64,000 nucleotides of DNA. Origin: Streptomyces cyaneofuscatus (GTDB taxonomy: Bacteria > Actinomycetota > Actinomycetes > Streptomycetales > Streptomycetaceae). Positions 57,011 to 64,000 of this stretch are shown one piece after another (the first letter of the stretch is position 1; every line of letters begins with the position of its first letter). Position numbers and translations under genes: made by a program. The notes below the pieces were generated by a model, which ran no database searches, was not told the origin of the DNA, and saw nothing but the letters and a program-made list of their open reading frames with translations. The stretch covers positions 682,001-746,000 of the forward strand of contig NZ_JOEM01000001.1 in the NCBI RefSeq assembly GCF_000718135.1. Reading direction: 5' to 3'.

Positions 57011-60000
57011 CCCTCGGCAAGGGTTCGAACATTCCGGCAGAACTGGCCGAGCCGTCCGGCTCCTTCGTCGGACGAGCATGGGCGCTGGCGGAGGTCGCGT
57101 CCTGGTACGCCACCACCGATCCGCTCCTGGTTATCTCTGCGGCACCGGGAGTCGGCAAGTCGGCGCTCGCGGTGCGGCTGGCCCAGATCTCGCTTGGCGA
57201 AGTGCCGCCCGCGCAGGGGCTCGAACCGGGCTGGCTGCACGCGTGGCATTTCTGCCAGGCCCAGCGCTTCGGCTCGTTGAACATCCGGTCTGTGCTGGAG
57301 CAGACAGCGGTCCAGTTGTGCTCCACGATCCCGGGGTACGCCGAAGCGGTGGCACGCCATGAACCGGGCACCACCATCGTGGTCAACCAACAGTTCACCG
57401 GGCCCGTACAGAACTCCACCGTCACCGCGATCAACCAGTTGACCCTGCCCGACGCCGAACCGCGTCAACTGCTGGACAGGATGCTCCGACGGCCGCTTTC
57501 CGAACTCGGGACCACCGCAGTCATCCTGCTCGACGCCTTGGACGAGACCGAGGAACACATCGGCGGCCCTCAGACTCTGGCCGCCCTTCTGTCCACTCTG
57601 CGCTCCGACCCCGTACCGGAACTGCGTCTCATACTCACTGCACGCACCGGCCCTACCGCCGAGCGGTTCACCCATGGACAGCAACTACGGCTCCAGCACG
57701 ACGAACCGGCGGGAACACACGACGTGTACGCCTACCTCCGGCAGCGTCTTCACGACCGAGGGATCGCCGACCCCCTGCACCTCGCGCAGTCGATCGCCCA
57801 GGCCGCCGACAGCAACTTCCTGTATGCCGCACTCGTCGCGGCCGAAAGTGCCGAAGACCTGCGCCTGCACTCTTCGGGCGAACGAGCTCTGCCACGCAGT
57901 CTCGCAGGCCTGTACAGCAGCTTCCTGGAACGCCGCGTGACTGCCGACCCCCGTCAGTGGCGCGAGGTGATCCGCACGGTGCTCGGTCTGCTGGTGCAGA
58001 GCCGTGGCAACGGGTTCACCCGGCGTCAGTTAGCTCAGCTGTCCGGTCTCCATCAATCAGCCGTCGACGACGCGTTGGAGGTGTGCGCACCGTACCTGCG
58101 AGGCTCACATCCCGACGGCCCCTTCTTCCCCTTCCACGGATCTCTGCGCGACCACCTCCGCTCGGCTTCCCGAAACGGCGTCTACGCGCAGGAGTCGACG
58201 GAGCGGATCATCGGGACGCTCCGCGCCGATGTCACCGACCCGCACAGCGCGGAACATCTCCTGGGCTACCTGACCGACCGCATCCACCTCACAGCCCTCG
58301 CCTCGGCCGACGGACGCGACCCGCGAGAGCTCCACGAGCTGGATGAGACAGTCACCGACGCCCGCTACCTGAGCGCGCGTGTCTCCTTGACCGGTGTGAA
58401 CTCGCTCCTGAGCGAGGTCACCACGCTCCACGACCTGTTCCCCAACCGCCCGGCGCTCGCGGCAATGCGCGGGATACTCGGACGCCAGGCGCACAACCTG
58501 CGGGGCGGGGACGGGGGGCGTACGCCGTCGTTCACCGTGCAACAGCTCCTGTACGAGTGCTCGGTGAGCGGTCATCCCGGCCTCATCCGGACGCAGGACA
58601 CCGGAAGGGGATCGGGCTTCGAAACAGCGTGGAGCTCAGTGAGCGGCAACTCCCGGTTGCTGTCGCGCACGCTCGCCACCAGCGAGTTCTCAGTGAAGGC
58701 CGTGGCCATGTCCAGCGACGGAAGCGTCACAGCGGCCTACGGAACCACGTGGCAGGGCCAGGATCTCCACCGAACTGTGCGGGTCTTCGACACAGAGAGC
58801 GGTTCAACGACTCAAGAGCTGTCCACCAACGAGCTCACGGTGCCCGTGTCCGGCCTCCGCTTCAGCGGCGACGACCGGCGCTTGGTGGCCCTGCGTGGAG
58901 AACACCCCGTCACGGCCTCGGATCTCGCCTCCGGAGCCAGGACTCCGGTGAGGCCCGGTGAAGACGTCGGGCTCTCGTACCCCTCCCCGCCGAGGGCGCT
59001 CCCGCCCTACGTCTTCTTCGAGCAGGGCGGCTCGGTGGATTTCAGCGAGGTCGCCGCGGCAATCACTCCGGATCTCCGGTACGCGGCTGTCTGCGCGCAC
59101 TCCAGATCCGTGACCGTGTGGGACCTCGCCCAATGCACCAACCTCGGACGCTACGACGCAGAACTCGTCAGGTCCCTGGCGATCTCACCTGACGGCCAGT
59201 CGGTAGTGGTGGGCTCCGCGCTGGGAGGCACCCACGTCCTCAGCCCCCTGTCCCCCGCGCCGCAGTTCCCGTTCGACGGCCATAGGGGCTCGGTAAAAGC
59301 GGCATCTTTACGCGGCGGCCGTGCGGCGACATTGGGGCATGAAGGCTCTCTCAAGGTCTGGGACGTGGAGACGGGGCGGCTGGTGCAGACGACGGGCACC
59401 CCGCCCCTACCGGTCGGTGGAGAGGCTCTTGCCTTGGACGACGGGGCTGGCCTGTGCGCCGTGGGCACCGGCGGCGGCGACGCCGCACTTTTCGACCTGC
59501 GGGTTCCGTCCCTGGTGCGCACCCTGTTGGTGGACGGCCACCCCTGCGACGAGAACTGGCAGGCACCCGCAGGCGCCCGGGACGGGGCGCTGCCACTGGT
59601 GGGAGTCGGAGGCTGCCCCCGCGATCACTGGCTGGAGCGCGTCGACCATCGCCACGGTTCCCCCGTATCGGCCCTCGACATCTCACCGGACGGCCGCCGC
59701 ATCGTAACCGGAACCCTCAATGGCGTGGTGCGTGTCTGGGATGCGATCAGCGGCGATCTTGTGCGTGAGGTGACGCGGGGCGGGCACCTTGTCCAAGCCG
59801 CTCGGTTCGCACCGGATGGAGACCACCTCATCACCGCTGCCCAGCTCGGCGGCCGTCTCATCCCCCGGTGGGTGGCGGTGGAGGTCTGGAGTCTCAGTAC
59901 CGGCGATCTGACCCGGACTCTGTGGCCCGATCCGGCCCTGCCGTTCTTTCCTCTCCCCGACGATGACACGGTCGCCGCTCTCTCCAGCGACGGCCGCCAT

Positions 60001-60219
60001 CTCGCAACAGGACACAGGAGCGGCACAGTCACGGTGAACGACCTCATCGCCGGGGAAAACATCGGCACGCTGATGCTGCACGGCTCCGTCACGTGTCTCG
60101 CCCTCGACGGGCCACGGCTCCTGGCAGGTACGGCCAACGGTGATGTCACGCTGGTCCGTATGCCGTCGGCCTCTCCCCTGGGCGACCACGCCGCCGACGG
60201 TGACCGACCTCCGCGGTGA
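57007..60219 (+). CDS. STAND-class NTPase with C-terminal WD40 repeats
   Basis: The 1070-residue protein has SGSFVGR then Walker A (SAAPGVGKSAL, 44-54) and Walker B (VILLDALDE, 172-180), a helical STAND arm (about 230-560), and WD40-like beta blades (VRVFDTES, VTVWDLAQ, LKVWDVETG, VRVWDAISG, VEVWSLSTG) from about residue 560. STAND proteins act as ligand-triggered switches in signalling or defence. Between Walker A and B it carries FTGPVQNSTVTAIN, like the tail repeat of the neighbour. Two TTA codons (58030-58032, 59308-59310). No N-terminal effector domain. Its 3' end overlaps the convergent nitrilase gene by 74 bases. Confidence 0.9.
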   Translation: MTLGKGSNIPAELAEPSGSFVGRAWALAEVASWYATTDPLLVISAAPGVGKSALAVRLAQISLGEVPPAQGLEPGWLHAWHFCQAQRFGSLNIRSVLEQTAVQLCSTIPGYAEAVARHEPGTTIVVNQQFTGPVQNSTVTAINQLTLPDAEPRQLLDRMLRRPLSELGTTAVILLDALDETEEHIGGPQTLAALLSTLRSDPVPELRLILTARTGPTAERFTHGQQLRLQHDEPAGTHDVYAYLRQRLHDRGIADPLHLAQSIAQAADSNFLYAALVAAESAEDLRLHSSGERALPRSLAGLYSSFLERRVTADPRQWREVIRTVLGLLVQSRGNGFTRRQLAQLSGLHQSAVDDALEVCAPYLRGSHPDGPFFPFHGSLRDHLRSASRNGVYAQESTERIIGTLRADVTDPHSAEHLLGYLTDRIHLTALASADGRDPRELHELDETVTDARYLSARVSLTGVNSLLSEVTTLHDLFPNRPALAAMRGILGRQAHNLRGGDGGRTPSFTVQQLLYECSVSGHPGLIRTQDTGRGSGFETAWSSVSGNSRLLSRTLATSEFSVKAVAMSSDGSVTAAYGTTWQGQDLHRTVRVFDTESGSTTQELSTNELTVPVSGLRFSGDDRRLVALRGEHPVTASDLASGARTPVRPGEDVGLSYPSPPRALPPYVFFEQGGSVDFSEVAAAITPDLRYAAVCAHSRSVTVWDLAQCTNLGRYDAELVRSLAISPDGQSVVVGSALGGTHVLSPLSPAPQFPFDGHRGSVKAASLRGGRAATLGHEGSLKVWDVETGRLVQTTGTPPLPVGGEALALDDGAGLCAVGTGGGDAALFDLRVPSLVRTLLVDGHPCDENWQAPAGARDGALPLVGVGGCPRDHWLERVDHRHGSPVSALDISPDGRRIVTGTLNGVVRVWDAISGDLVREVTRGGHLVQAARFAPDGDHLITAAQLGGRLIPRWVAVEVWSLSTGDLTRTLWPDPALPFFPLPDDDTVAALSSDGRHLATGHRSGTVTVNDLIAGENIGTLMLHGSVTCLALDGPRLLAGTANGDVTLVRMPSASPLGDHAADGDRPPR

Positions 60220-60916
60220 TCACCGTCGGCGTACGGTCGTCCGCCTCGGCGAGGAGTGCGCCGTCCGGGGCCCAGATGGCGGCCCGGCCGCAGCCGGTCC
60301 ACGGGCCGGAGGGGCCCACGTGGTTGGCGAGGGCGACGAAGAGGCCCGTGTCCTCGGCCATGCGGGGGTAGACGGTCGCGCGTTGGGCGATGCCGTCGCC
60401 CGTTCCGTACAGCGTGGAGGCGAGGTAGACCTCGCAGCCGTCCGCTGCGGCCCGGGCGGGCAGGTCGGGGAAGTGGCTGTCGTAACAGGTGGCCAGGGCG
60501 AAGCGGAGACCGCCGAGTTCGAACCGCCCGTCCCGGTCGCCGGGCGTGAACACGGCGTTCTCCTGCTCGTGGAGGTGCTGCTTGAGGTAAGTGGTGAGCA
60601 GCGCGCCGTCGGGGCCGTGGACGAACGTGCCGATGGCGGGGCGTGTGCCCGGTCCGCCCGTGCTCACCGCGCAGTTGAGCACCGTGGCGATGCCTGTCGA
60701 CCGGAGGGCGTCCAGCCTGGGGTCGTCCGCGTCCCGCACCAGGAGGGTGGGGTCATGGGCCAGCGCCTCCAGTTCGTAGCCGGTGAGGGCGAGTTCGGGG
60801 AGGACGAGCAGCTCGGCGCCCTGGTCGCGGGCCTGTTCCGCGAGGGCGGCGAGCCTGCGGACGTTGGCGGGGATGTCCGCCGGGGCCGAGGTCAGCTGGG
60901 CTGCGGCTATCTTCAT
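60146..60916 (-). CDS. Carbon-nitrogen hydrolase (nitrilase superfamily)
   Basis: The 256-residue enzyme has the complete Glu-Lys-Cys triad: Glu in LVLPELALTGYE, Lys in TYLKQHLHEQEN and Cys in ALATCYDSHFPDLP. Nitrilase-superfamily members hydrolyse amides or carbamoyl compounds; the substrate is unknown. The C-terminal 20 residues ([10 protein letters not shown]) lie in the overlap with the STAND gene and may be non-essential. ATG start at 60916, directly downstream of the cupin gene on the same strand. Confidence 0.9.
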   Translation of the reverse strand: MKIAAAQLTSAPADIPANVRRLAALAEQARDQGAELLVLPELALTGYELEALAHDPTLLVRDADDPRLDALRSTGIATVLNCAVSTGGPGTRPAIGTFVHGPDGALLTTYLKQHLHEQENAVFTPGDRDGRFELGGLRFALATCYDSHFPDLPARAAADGCEVYLASTLYGTGDGIAQRATVYPRMAEDTGLFVALANHVGPSGPWTGCGRAAIWAPDGALLAEADDRTPTVITAEVGHRRRRGRPGERPTAYGPA

Positions 60917-60943
60917 CGGGCGAGCTTGCCATGGGAGGGGCCC

Positions 60944-61300
60944 CTACCTGTCTCGTGGTCGGTCCGCCTCTGCCTCTGCCTCTGCCTCTGCCTCTGCCTC
61001 TGCCTCTGCCTCCACTATGACCAGCGTGCCGCTGCTGCCGGGGCGTACCGCGTGGGCGGTGTCCGCCGCCACCACGTACATCTCGCCCGGGCCCACCGTC
61101 ACCGCCTCGCCGTTCACGGTCAGTTCGAGCGTCCCGTCGAGCACCAGCAGCGCCTCGGGCTCCGCGTGCCGCTCCTCCTCCACCGGCAGTTCGTCCATCC
61201 GCAGGACCTTCACCGCGGCCGTCCCCACCCGGCCGAGCAACCGCGAACTCCACGCCCGGGGCAGGGCCGTCGCCGCTTCCGACACCTTGACCACGCTCAT
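60944..61300 (-). CDS. Cupin-domain protein with (Glu-Ala)n tail
   Basis: The 118-residue protein has the cupin pattern (EERHAEPEALLVLDGTLELT, VTVGPGEMYVVAADTAHAVR) with two His/Glu metal ligands visible. The C-terminus ends in about eight Glu-Ala pairs produced by a hexanucleotide repeat. ATG 61298-61300 (MSVVKVSEAATAL); a frame start at 61336 is possible. It is probably cotranscribed with the nitrilase-family gene, 28 bases apart. Confidence 0.87.
   Translation of the reverse strand: MSVVKVSEAATALPRAWSSRLLGRVGTAAVKVLRMDELPVEEERHAEPEALLVLDGTLELTVNGEAVTVGPGEMYVVAADTAHAVRPGSSGTLVIVEAEAEAEAEAEAEAEADRPRDR
60966..61013. repeat. GCCTCT hexanucleotide microsatellite inside the cupin gene
   Basis: Seven exact GCCTCT units plus one variant run through 60966-61013. 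In frame they encode (Glu-Ala)n near the C-terminus. Copy number changes would lengthen or shorten the tail without a frameshift. Confidence 0.95.
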
Positions 61301-61486
61301 CGCACACACCTCCCGGCGGACCTCCTCGCAGCTCACGAAAGGGTCCGCGCATCTGGATCAACGGATGCCAGGACGCTATCCGGGGCGGGGCGGCGGGTGG
61401 TCGACCGTACGGCAAAGACTCGCGCCGGGCACAGCTTGCCCCTGCGCCATACTGAACCGCCGGAGCACGAGGGGGGCGTACAGCGC

Positions 61487-62818
61487 ATGGAGACGGAGTA
61501 CGGGGCGGACGGCCGCAGGCTGCCGGAACGTATCGGCGGGTACGCCGTGGAACGGGAGCTGGGCGCCGGCGGCATGGGCACCGTTTATCTGGCGCGTTCA
61601 CGCGGCGGGCGGGCGGTGGCCGTGAAGGTGGCGCGCCCGGAGCTCGCGAGCGACCCGCACTTCCGGGAGCGGTTCCGCGCCGAGGTCGCGGCGGCGCGCA
61701 GCGTGGGCGGCTTCCACACCGCCCCCGTGGTGGACGCGGACCCGGCGGCTCCGGCGCCCTGGCTGGCCACGGCGTACGTTCCCGGGCCCACGCTCGCCGC
61801 GCTGCTGGAGGCCGAGGGGCCGATGGACGAGGCGCGGCTGCGGCAGCTGGGGGCGGCGCTCGCCGAGGCGCTGGCGGCGATCCACGGCTGCGGGCTGGTC
61901 CACCGCGATCTGAAGCCCGGCAACATCATCATGGCCCCGGACGGGCCTCGGGTCCTGGACTTCGGGATCGCGCGGGCCATGGAATCGACCCGCCTCACGG
62001 CCACCGGCACGGCCTTCGGGACGCCGGGGTTCCTGGCGCCCGAGCAGGCGCAGGGCCTGGAGGTCGGGGGCGCGGCCGACGTGTTCGCGCTGGGCGCGGT
62101 GCTCGTCGCGGCGGCGGGCGGCAGTGCGTTCGGGGCGGGGACGCCGATGGGCCTGATGTACCGGTCGGTGCACGAGCCGCCGGACCTCGCCGCGGTGCCG
62201 GAGGGCCTGCGGCCGGTCCTGACGGCGTGCCTGGCGAAGGAGCCGGACCGGCGGCCCACACCGGCTGAGCTGTTGGACCTGTTCGCACCGGACACCGTCC
62301 CGTACCCGGTGCCGTACCCGCCCACCGTGGTGCACTCCCCCATCGTCGCGGACACCCCTGCCGTGGTGCCCTCCCCCGTAGGGCCCTCCCCTGTCGTGGC
62401 GGCGCCCCCCGTGGTGGCGGCGCCCCTGCCTCCGCCTCCGCCGCCTTCGTACGCGCCGTCCAACGCCCTCCTGCCGCACCAGGCCCCGACGGAGACCGCG
62501 TTGACGGTCGACGCACGGGGCCAGGGGCCGGGCGAGGGACCGGGCGACGCCGACCTGACGTTCGTGGCGGTCGGCCCGGGGAGTTCCCTCCTCGTCGACT
62601 CCGTGGGCGTCACCCTCGGCCCGGCGGGCGCGGAGGTGCAGTACACCTGGGCCGAGATCCGCACCGTCTGGTACGCGGCCGAGGGCCCCAAGCACCTCAG
62701 GGTCGTCGTCCAACCGCACCACGGCGCCCCCTACTCCTGTCTGCTCGCGGCCCGCAGGCGGGCCCGTCTCCAGGAGTGGCTGGAGGATCTGCCGCTGATC
62801 CTGGAGTGCTTCACGTAG
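61487..62818 (+). CDS. Serine/threonine protein kinase, PknB-like, soluble
   Basis: The 443-residue protein has a complete kinase domain: glycine loop LGAGGMGTVYLA (residues about 26-37), AVKVARPEL (Lys), HGCGLVHRDLKPGNIIMAPD, RVLDFGIARAME and GTPGFLAPEQAQ. A Pro/Val-rich linker (about 285-345) leads to a C-terminal PH-like beta domain (SLLVDSVGVTLGPAGAEVQY, TWAEIRTVWY). No transmembrane helix follows the kinase domain, so it is cytoplasmic. ATG 61487 with GAGGGGGG about 12 bases upstream. Confidence 0.92.
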   Translation: METEYGADGRRLPERIGGYAVERELGAGGMGTVYLARSRGGRAVAVKVARPELASDPHFRERFRAEVAAARSVGGFHTAPVVDADPAAPAPWLATAYVPGPTLAALLEAEGPMDEARLRQLGAALAEALAAIHGCGLVHRDLKPGNIIMAPDGPRVLDFGIARAMESTRLTATGTAFGTPGFLAPEQAQGLEVGGAADVFALGAVLVAAAGGSAFGAGTPMGLMYRSVHEPPDLAAVPEGLRPVLTACLAKEPDRRPTPAELLDLFAPDTVPYPVPYPPTVVHSPIVADTPAVVPSPVGPSPVVAAPPVVAAPLPPPPPPSYAPSNALLPHQAPTETALTVDARGQGPGEGPGDADLTFVAVGPGSSLLVDSVGVTLGPAGAEVQYTWAEIRTVWYAAEGPKHLRVVVQPHHGAPYSCLLAARRRARLQEWLEDLPLILECFT

Positions 62819-62840
62819 ACCGAGCGCCCCCTGGGAGCTG

Positions 62841-63536
62841 TCAGCCGGCGGTCTCGCGTACGGCGTCCTCGATCAGATCGACCACGGCTTGCGGCTGGGA
62901 GGCCAGGGAGGCGTGGCTCGCGTCGAGCTCGACGGTCCGGCGGGGGTTCATCCGCTGGGCCATGCGGCGTTCGTTGTCGGGGTGGATCATGCGGTCCTGG
63001 GTGGAGACCTGGTACCAGGTGGGCTTGTTCCGCCAGGCCGGGGCGGTGACGTTGTCGCCGAAGGTGGAGCCGAGCGGCGCCTTCTGGGTGACGGCCATGA
63101 CCAGGGCCTCGTCGGCGGACAGGTCCTGACAGAAGCTCTCGCGGAACTTGTCCTGCGCGATCCAGAGGTAGCCGTCGGAGTCGGGGGCGATGTTGTCGAA
63201 GGCGGCGGGCGGGTTCTCCTGGCTGATCTGGCCCGGGCTCTCGCCGGCGTCGGGGGCGAAGGCGGCGATGTAGACGAGGGCGGTGACGTCGGGCAGGTCG
63301 CCGGCCTCGGTGATGACGGCGCCGCCGTAGGAGTGGCCGACCAGGACGACGGGACCGTCGACCTGCTTGACCATCTTGCGGGTGCGCTCGGCGTCGTCGG
63401 CGAGCGAGGTCAGGGGGTTCTCGACGGCTCGGATCCGGTCGTATCCGCGCTTGTTCAGTTCGGTGATGACGTTCGCCCAGTGGGCGGCGCCACCCCAGAA
63501 ACCATGGACGAGGACGATGGTGGGCTTGTCGGACAT
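62841..63536 (-). CDS. Alpha/beta hydrolase
   Basis: The 231-residue protein has the fold signature TIVLVHGFWGGAAHWANVIT, nucleophile elbow LVGHSYGGAVI (Ser), and C-terminal catalytic His in DASHASLASQP. Such proteins are esterases or peroxidase-type hydrolases; the close spacing of HG and GHSYGG and 230-residue length fit the EstC/salicylate-esterase-like group. ATG 63534-63536 has GGGAGG eight bases upstream; the frame reaching 63563 is less likely. Confidence 0.9.
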   Translation of the reverse strand: MSDKPTIVLVHGFWGGAAHWANVITELNKRGYDRIRAVENPLTSLADDAERTRKMVKQVDGPVVLVGHSYGGAVITEAGDLPDVTALVYIAAFAPDAGESPGQISQENPPAAFDNIAPDSDGYLWIAQDKFRESFCQDLSADEALVMAVTQKAPLGSTFGDNVTAPAWRNKPTWYQVSTQDRMIHPDNERRMAQRMNPRRTVELDASHASLASQPQAVVDLIEDAVRETAG

Positions 63537-63588
63537 GATGCTCTTCCTCCCGGGGACGGTCACTGGGAGGAAGTCTTGTGAGCTGCGG

Positions 63589-63635
63589 CCGGGACGGCAC
63601 GGCGCGGAGGCCGAAAGAGTGCCGTGCCGTCCCGG
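63589..63635 (-). terminator. Terminator after lipase gene
   Basis: A perfect 15-base stem (63589-63603 with 63621-63635) with a 17-base loop lies 12 bases beyond the lipase stop on the minus strand. Confidence 0.75.
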
Positions 63636-63647
63636 TCGGTGACTCCG

Positions 63648-64000
63648 TCAGATGCCGAGGGTGGTGAAGAGGCGGCACCGGAAGGGCTTGGACCCTTCGG
63701 GGTCGAGACGGTTCAGGACGAGCTGGGCGACGTTCGGGTCGATCGCCAGGCCGAGATGGCCGGCGAAGTCCAGCCCGCACTTGTCCTGGAGCACGATGTT
63801 CGTCACGTTGGGCGCGGGGGCGAGCAGTCCGCTGGTGTACGGGGTGACCACCGTGTCGTAGCGGGTGACGATGGTGGTGTACGTCGGCCCGGGTACGGCG
63901 ACGGGACCGTCGTTGAGCTTGGCGAGGAAGGCCGAGCCCGGCAGATAGTCCGTGCAGGCCCCGCAGCCCACACCGGTCAGCAGGCCCTGGAGCTTCAGCG
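63648..64000 (-). CDS. Secreted lipase/esterase (class 2 type), C-terminal part, runs off window
   Basis: The open frame reads in from the window edge (LKLQGLLTGVGCGACTDYLP) and ends RCRLFTTLGI. It shows the Cys-rich GCGACTDYLPGSAF, YDTVVTPYTSG with the late Asp of the catalytic triad, and DFAGHLGLAIDP with the His, typical of actinobacterial secreted triacylglycerol lipases. The N-terminal signal peptide and nucleophile lie outside. Cys residues suggest disulfides in an exported protein. Confidence 0.85.
   Translation of the reverse strand, partial: LKLQGLLTGVGCGACTDYLPGSAFLAKLNDGPVAVPGPTYTTIVTRYDTVVTPYTSGLLAPAPNVTNIVLQDKCGLDFAGHLGLAIDPNVAQLVLNRLDPEGSKPFRCRLFTTLGI

Noticed and set aside
60140..61486. 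N-terminal extension of the Ser/Thr kinase frame up to 60140
   Set aside because: The frame is open only by chance through the nitrilase and cupin genes on the other strand; the kinase domain begins right after ATG 61487.

Overview
This is a Streptomyces chromosome segment. The evidence is the very high GC content with G/C-biased third positions, frequent GTG and TTG starts with GGAGG-type ribosome binding sites, TTA codons that I found in only three genes, and a gene order I recognise from memory of the S. coelicolor core (the rpoB to 2-oxoacid:ferredoxin oxidoreductase region, around SCO4654-SCO4594). No database was searched.

1-8210: ribosome and RNA polymerase block on the minus strand. 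In transcription order it runs tRNA-Trp, secE, nusG, terminator, rplK, rplA, terminator, a decayed lipoprotein gene, rplJ with a structured leader, rplL, attenuator hairpin, and the 5' three quarters of rpoB with its own promoter. 8424-21635: housekeeping and stress genes: an aminotransferase (aspC-like), adenosine deaminase, a TetR/NAD(P)-binding divergent pair with a clear operator, murB, two hot-dog dehydratase subunits, rpmG, tRNA-Met, tRNA-Thr and tRNA-Tyr, a degenerate amidohydrolase, yajQ, the alkylation repair pair ogt-alkB, small membrane proteins, htpX and mscL.

21752-39347: bioenergetic region. A ten-gene partial complex I operon (nuoABCHIJKLMN, no nuoDEFG) is read leftward with overlapping stop/start codons. 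Divergent from it are two tandem histidine kinases that share a near-identical catalytic core, a NarL-type response regulator, and a two-subunit 2-oxoacid:ferredoxin oxidoreductase (korAB). Reduced ferredoxin from KorAB is a plausible electron source for the headless complex I, but that is inference.

39476-56387: accessory genes. These include an HxlR/quinone-oxidoreductase divergent pair with operator, a RarD permease, a flavin monooxygenase, a Tat-type carbonic anhydrase, a CGNR regulator facing a glyoxalase-fold gene over one tiny shared promoter, and two consecutive XRE-DUF397 regulatory modules. After several hypothetical proteins and a HAD phosphatase comes a large PAS-GAF-PP2C-HATPase protein whose phosphatase metal ligands are gone.

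56636-60219: the most unusual locus. A small two-helix membrane protein is translationally coupled to a 1070-residue STAND NTPase with WD40 repeats. A short beta-strand-like motif occurs twice in the membrane protein's tail and once in the NTPase, and both genes carry TTA codons. This looks like a bldA-dependent signalling or conflict (defence-type) pair. The window ends with a nitrilase-family hydrolase, a cupin with a hexanucleotide microsatellite, a Ser/Thr kinase, an alpha/beta hydrolase and the 3' end of a secreted lipase.
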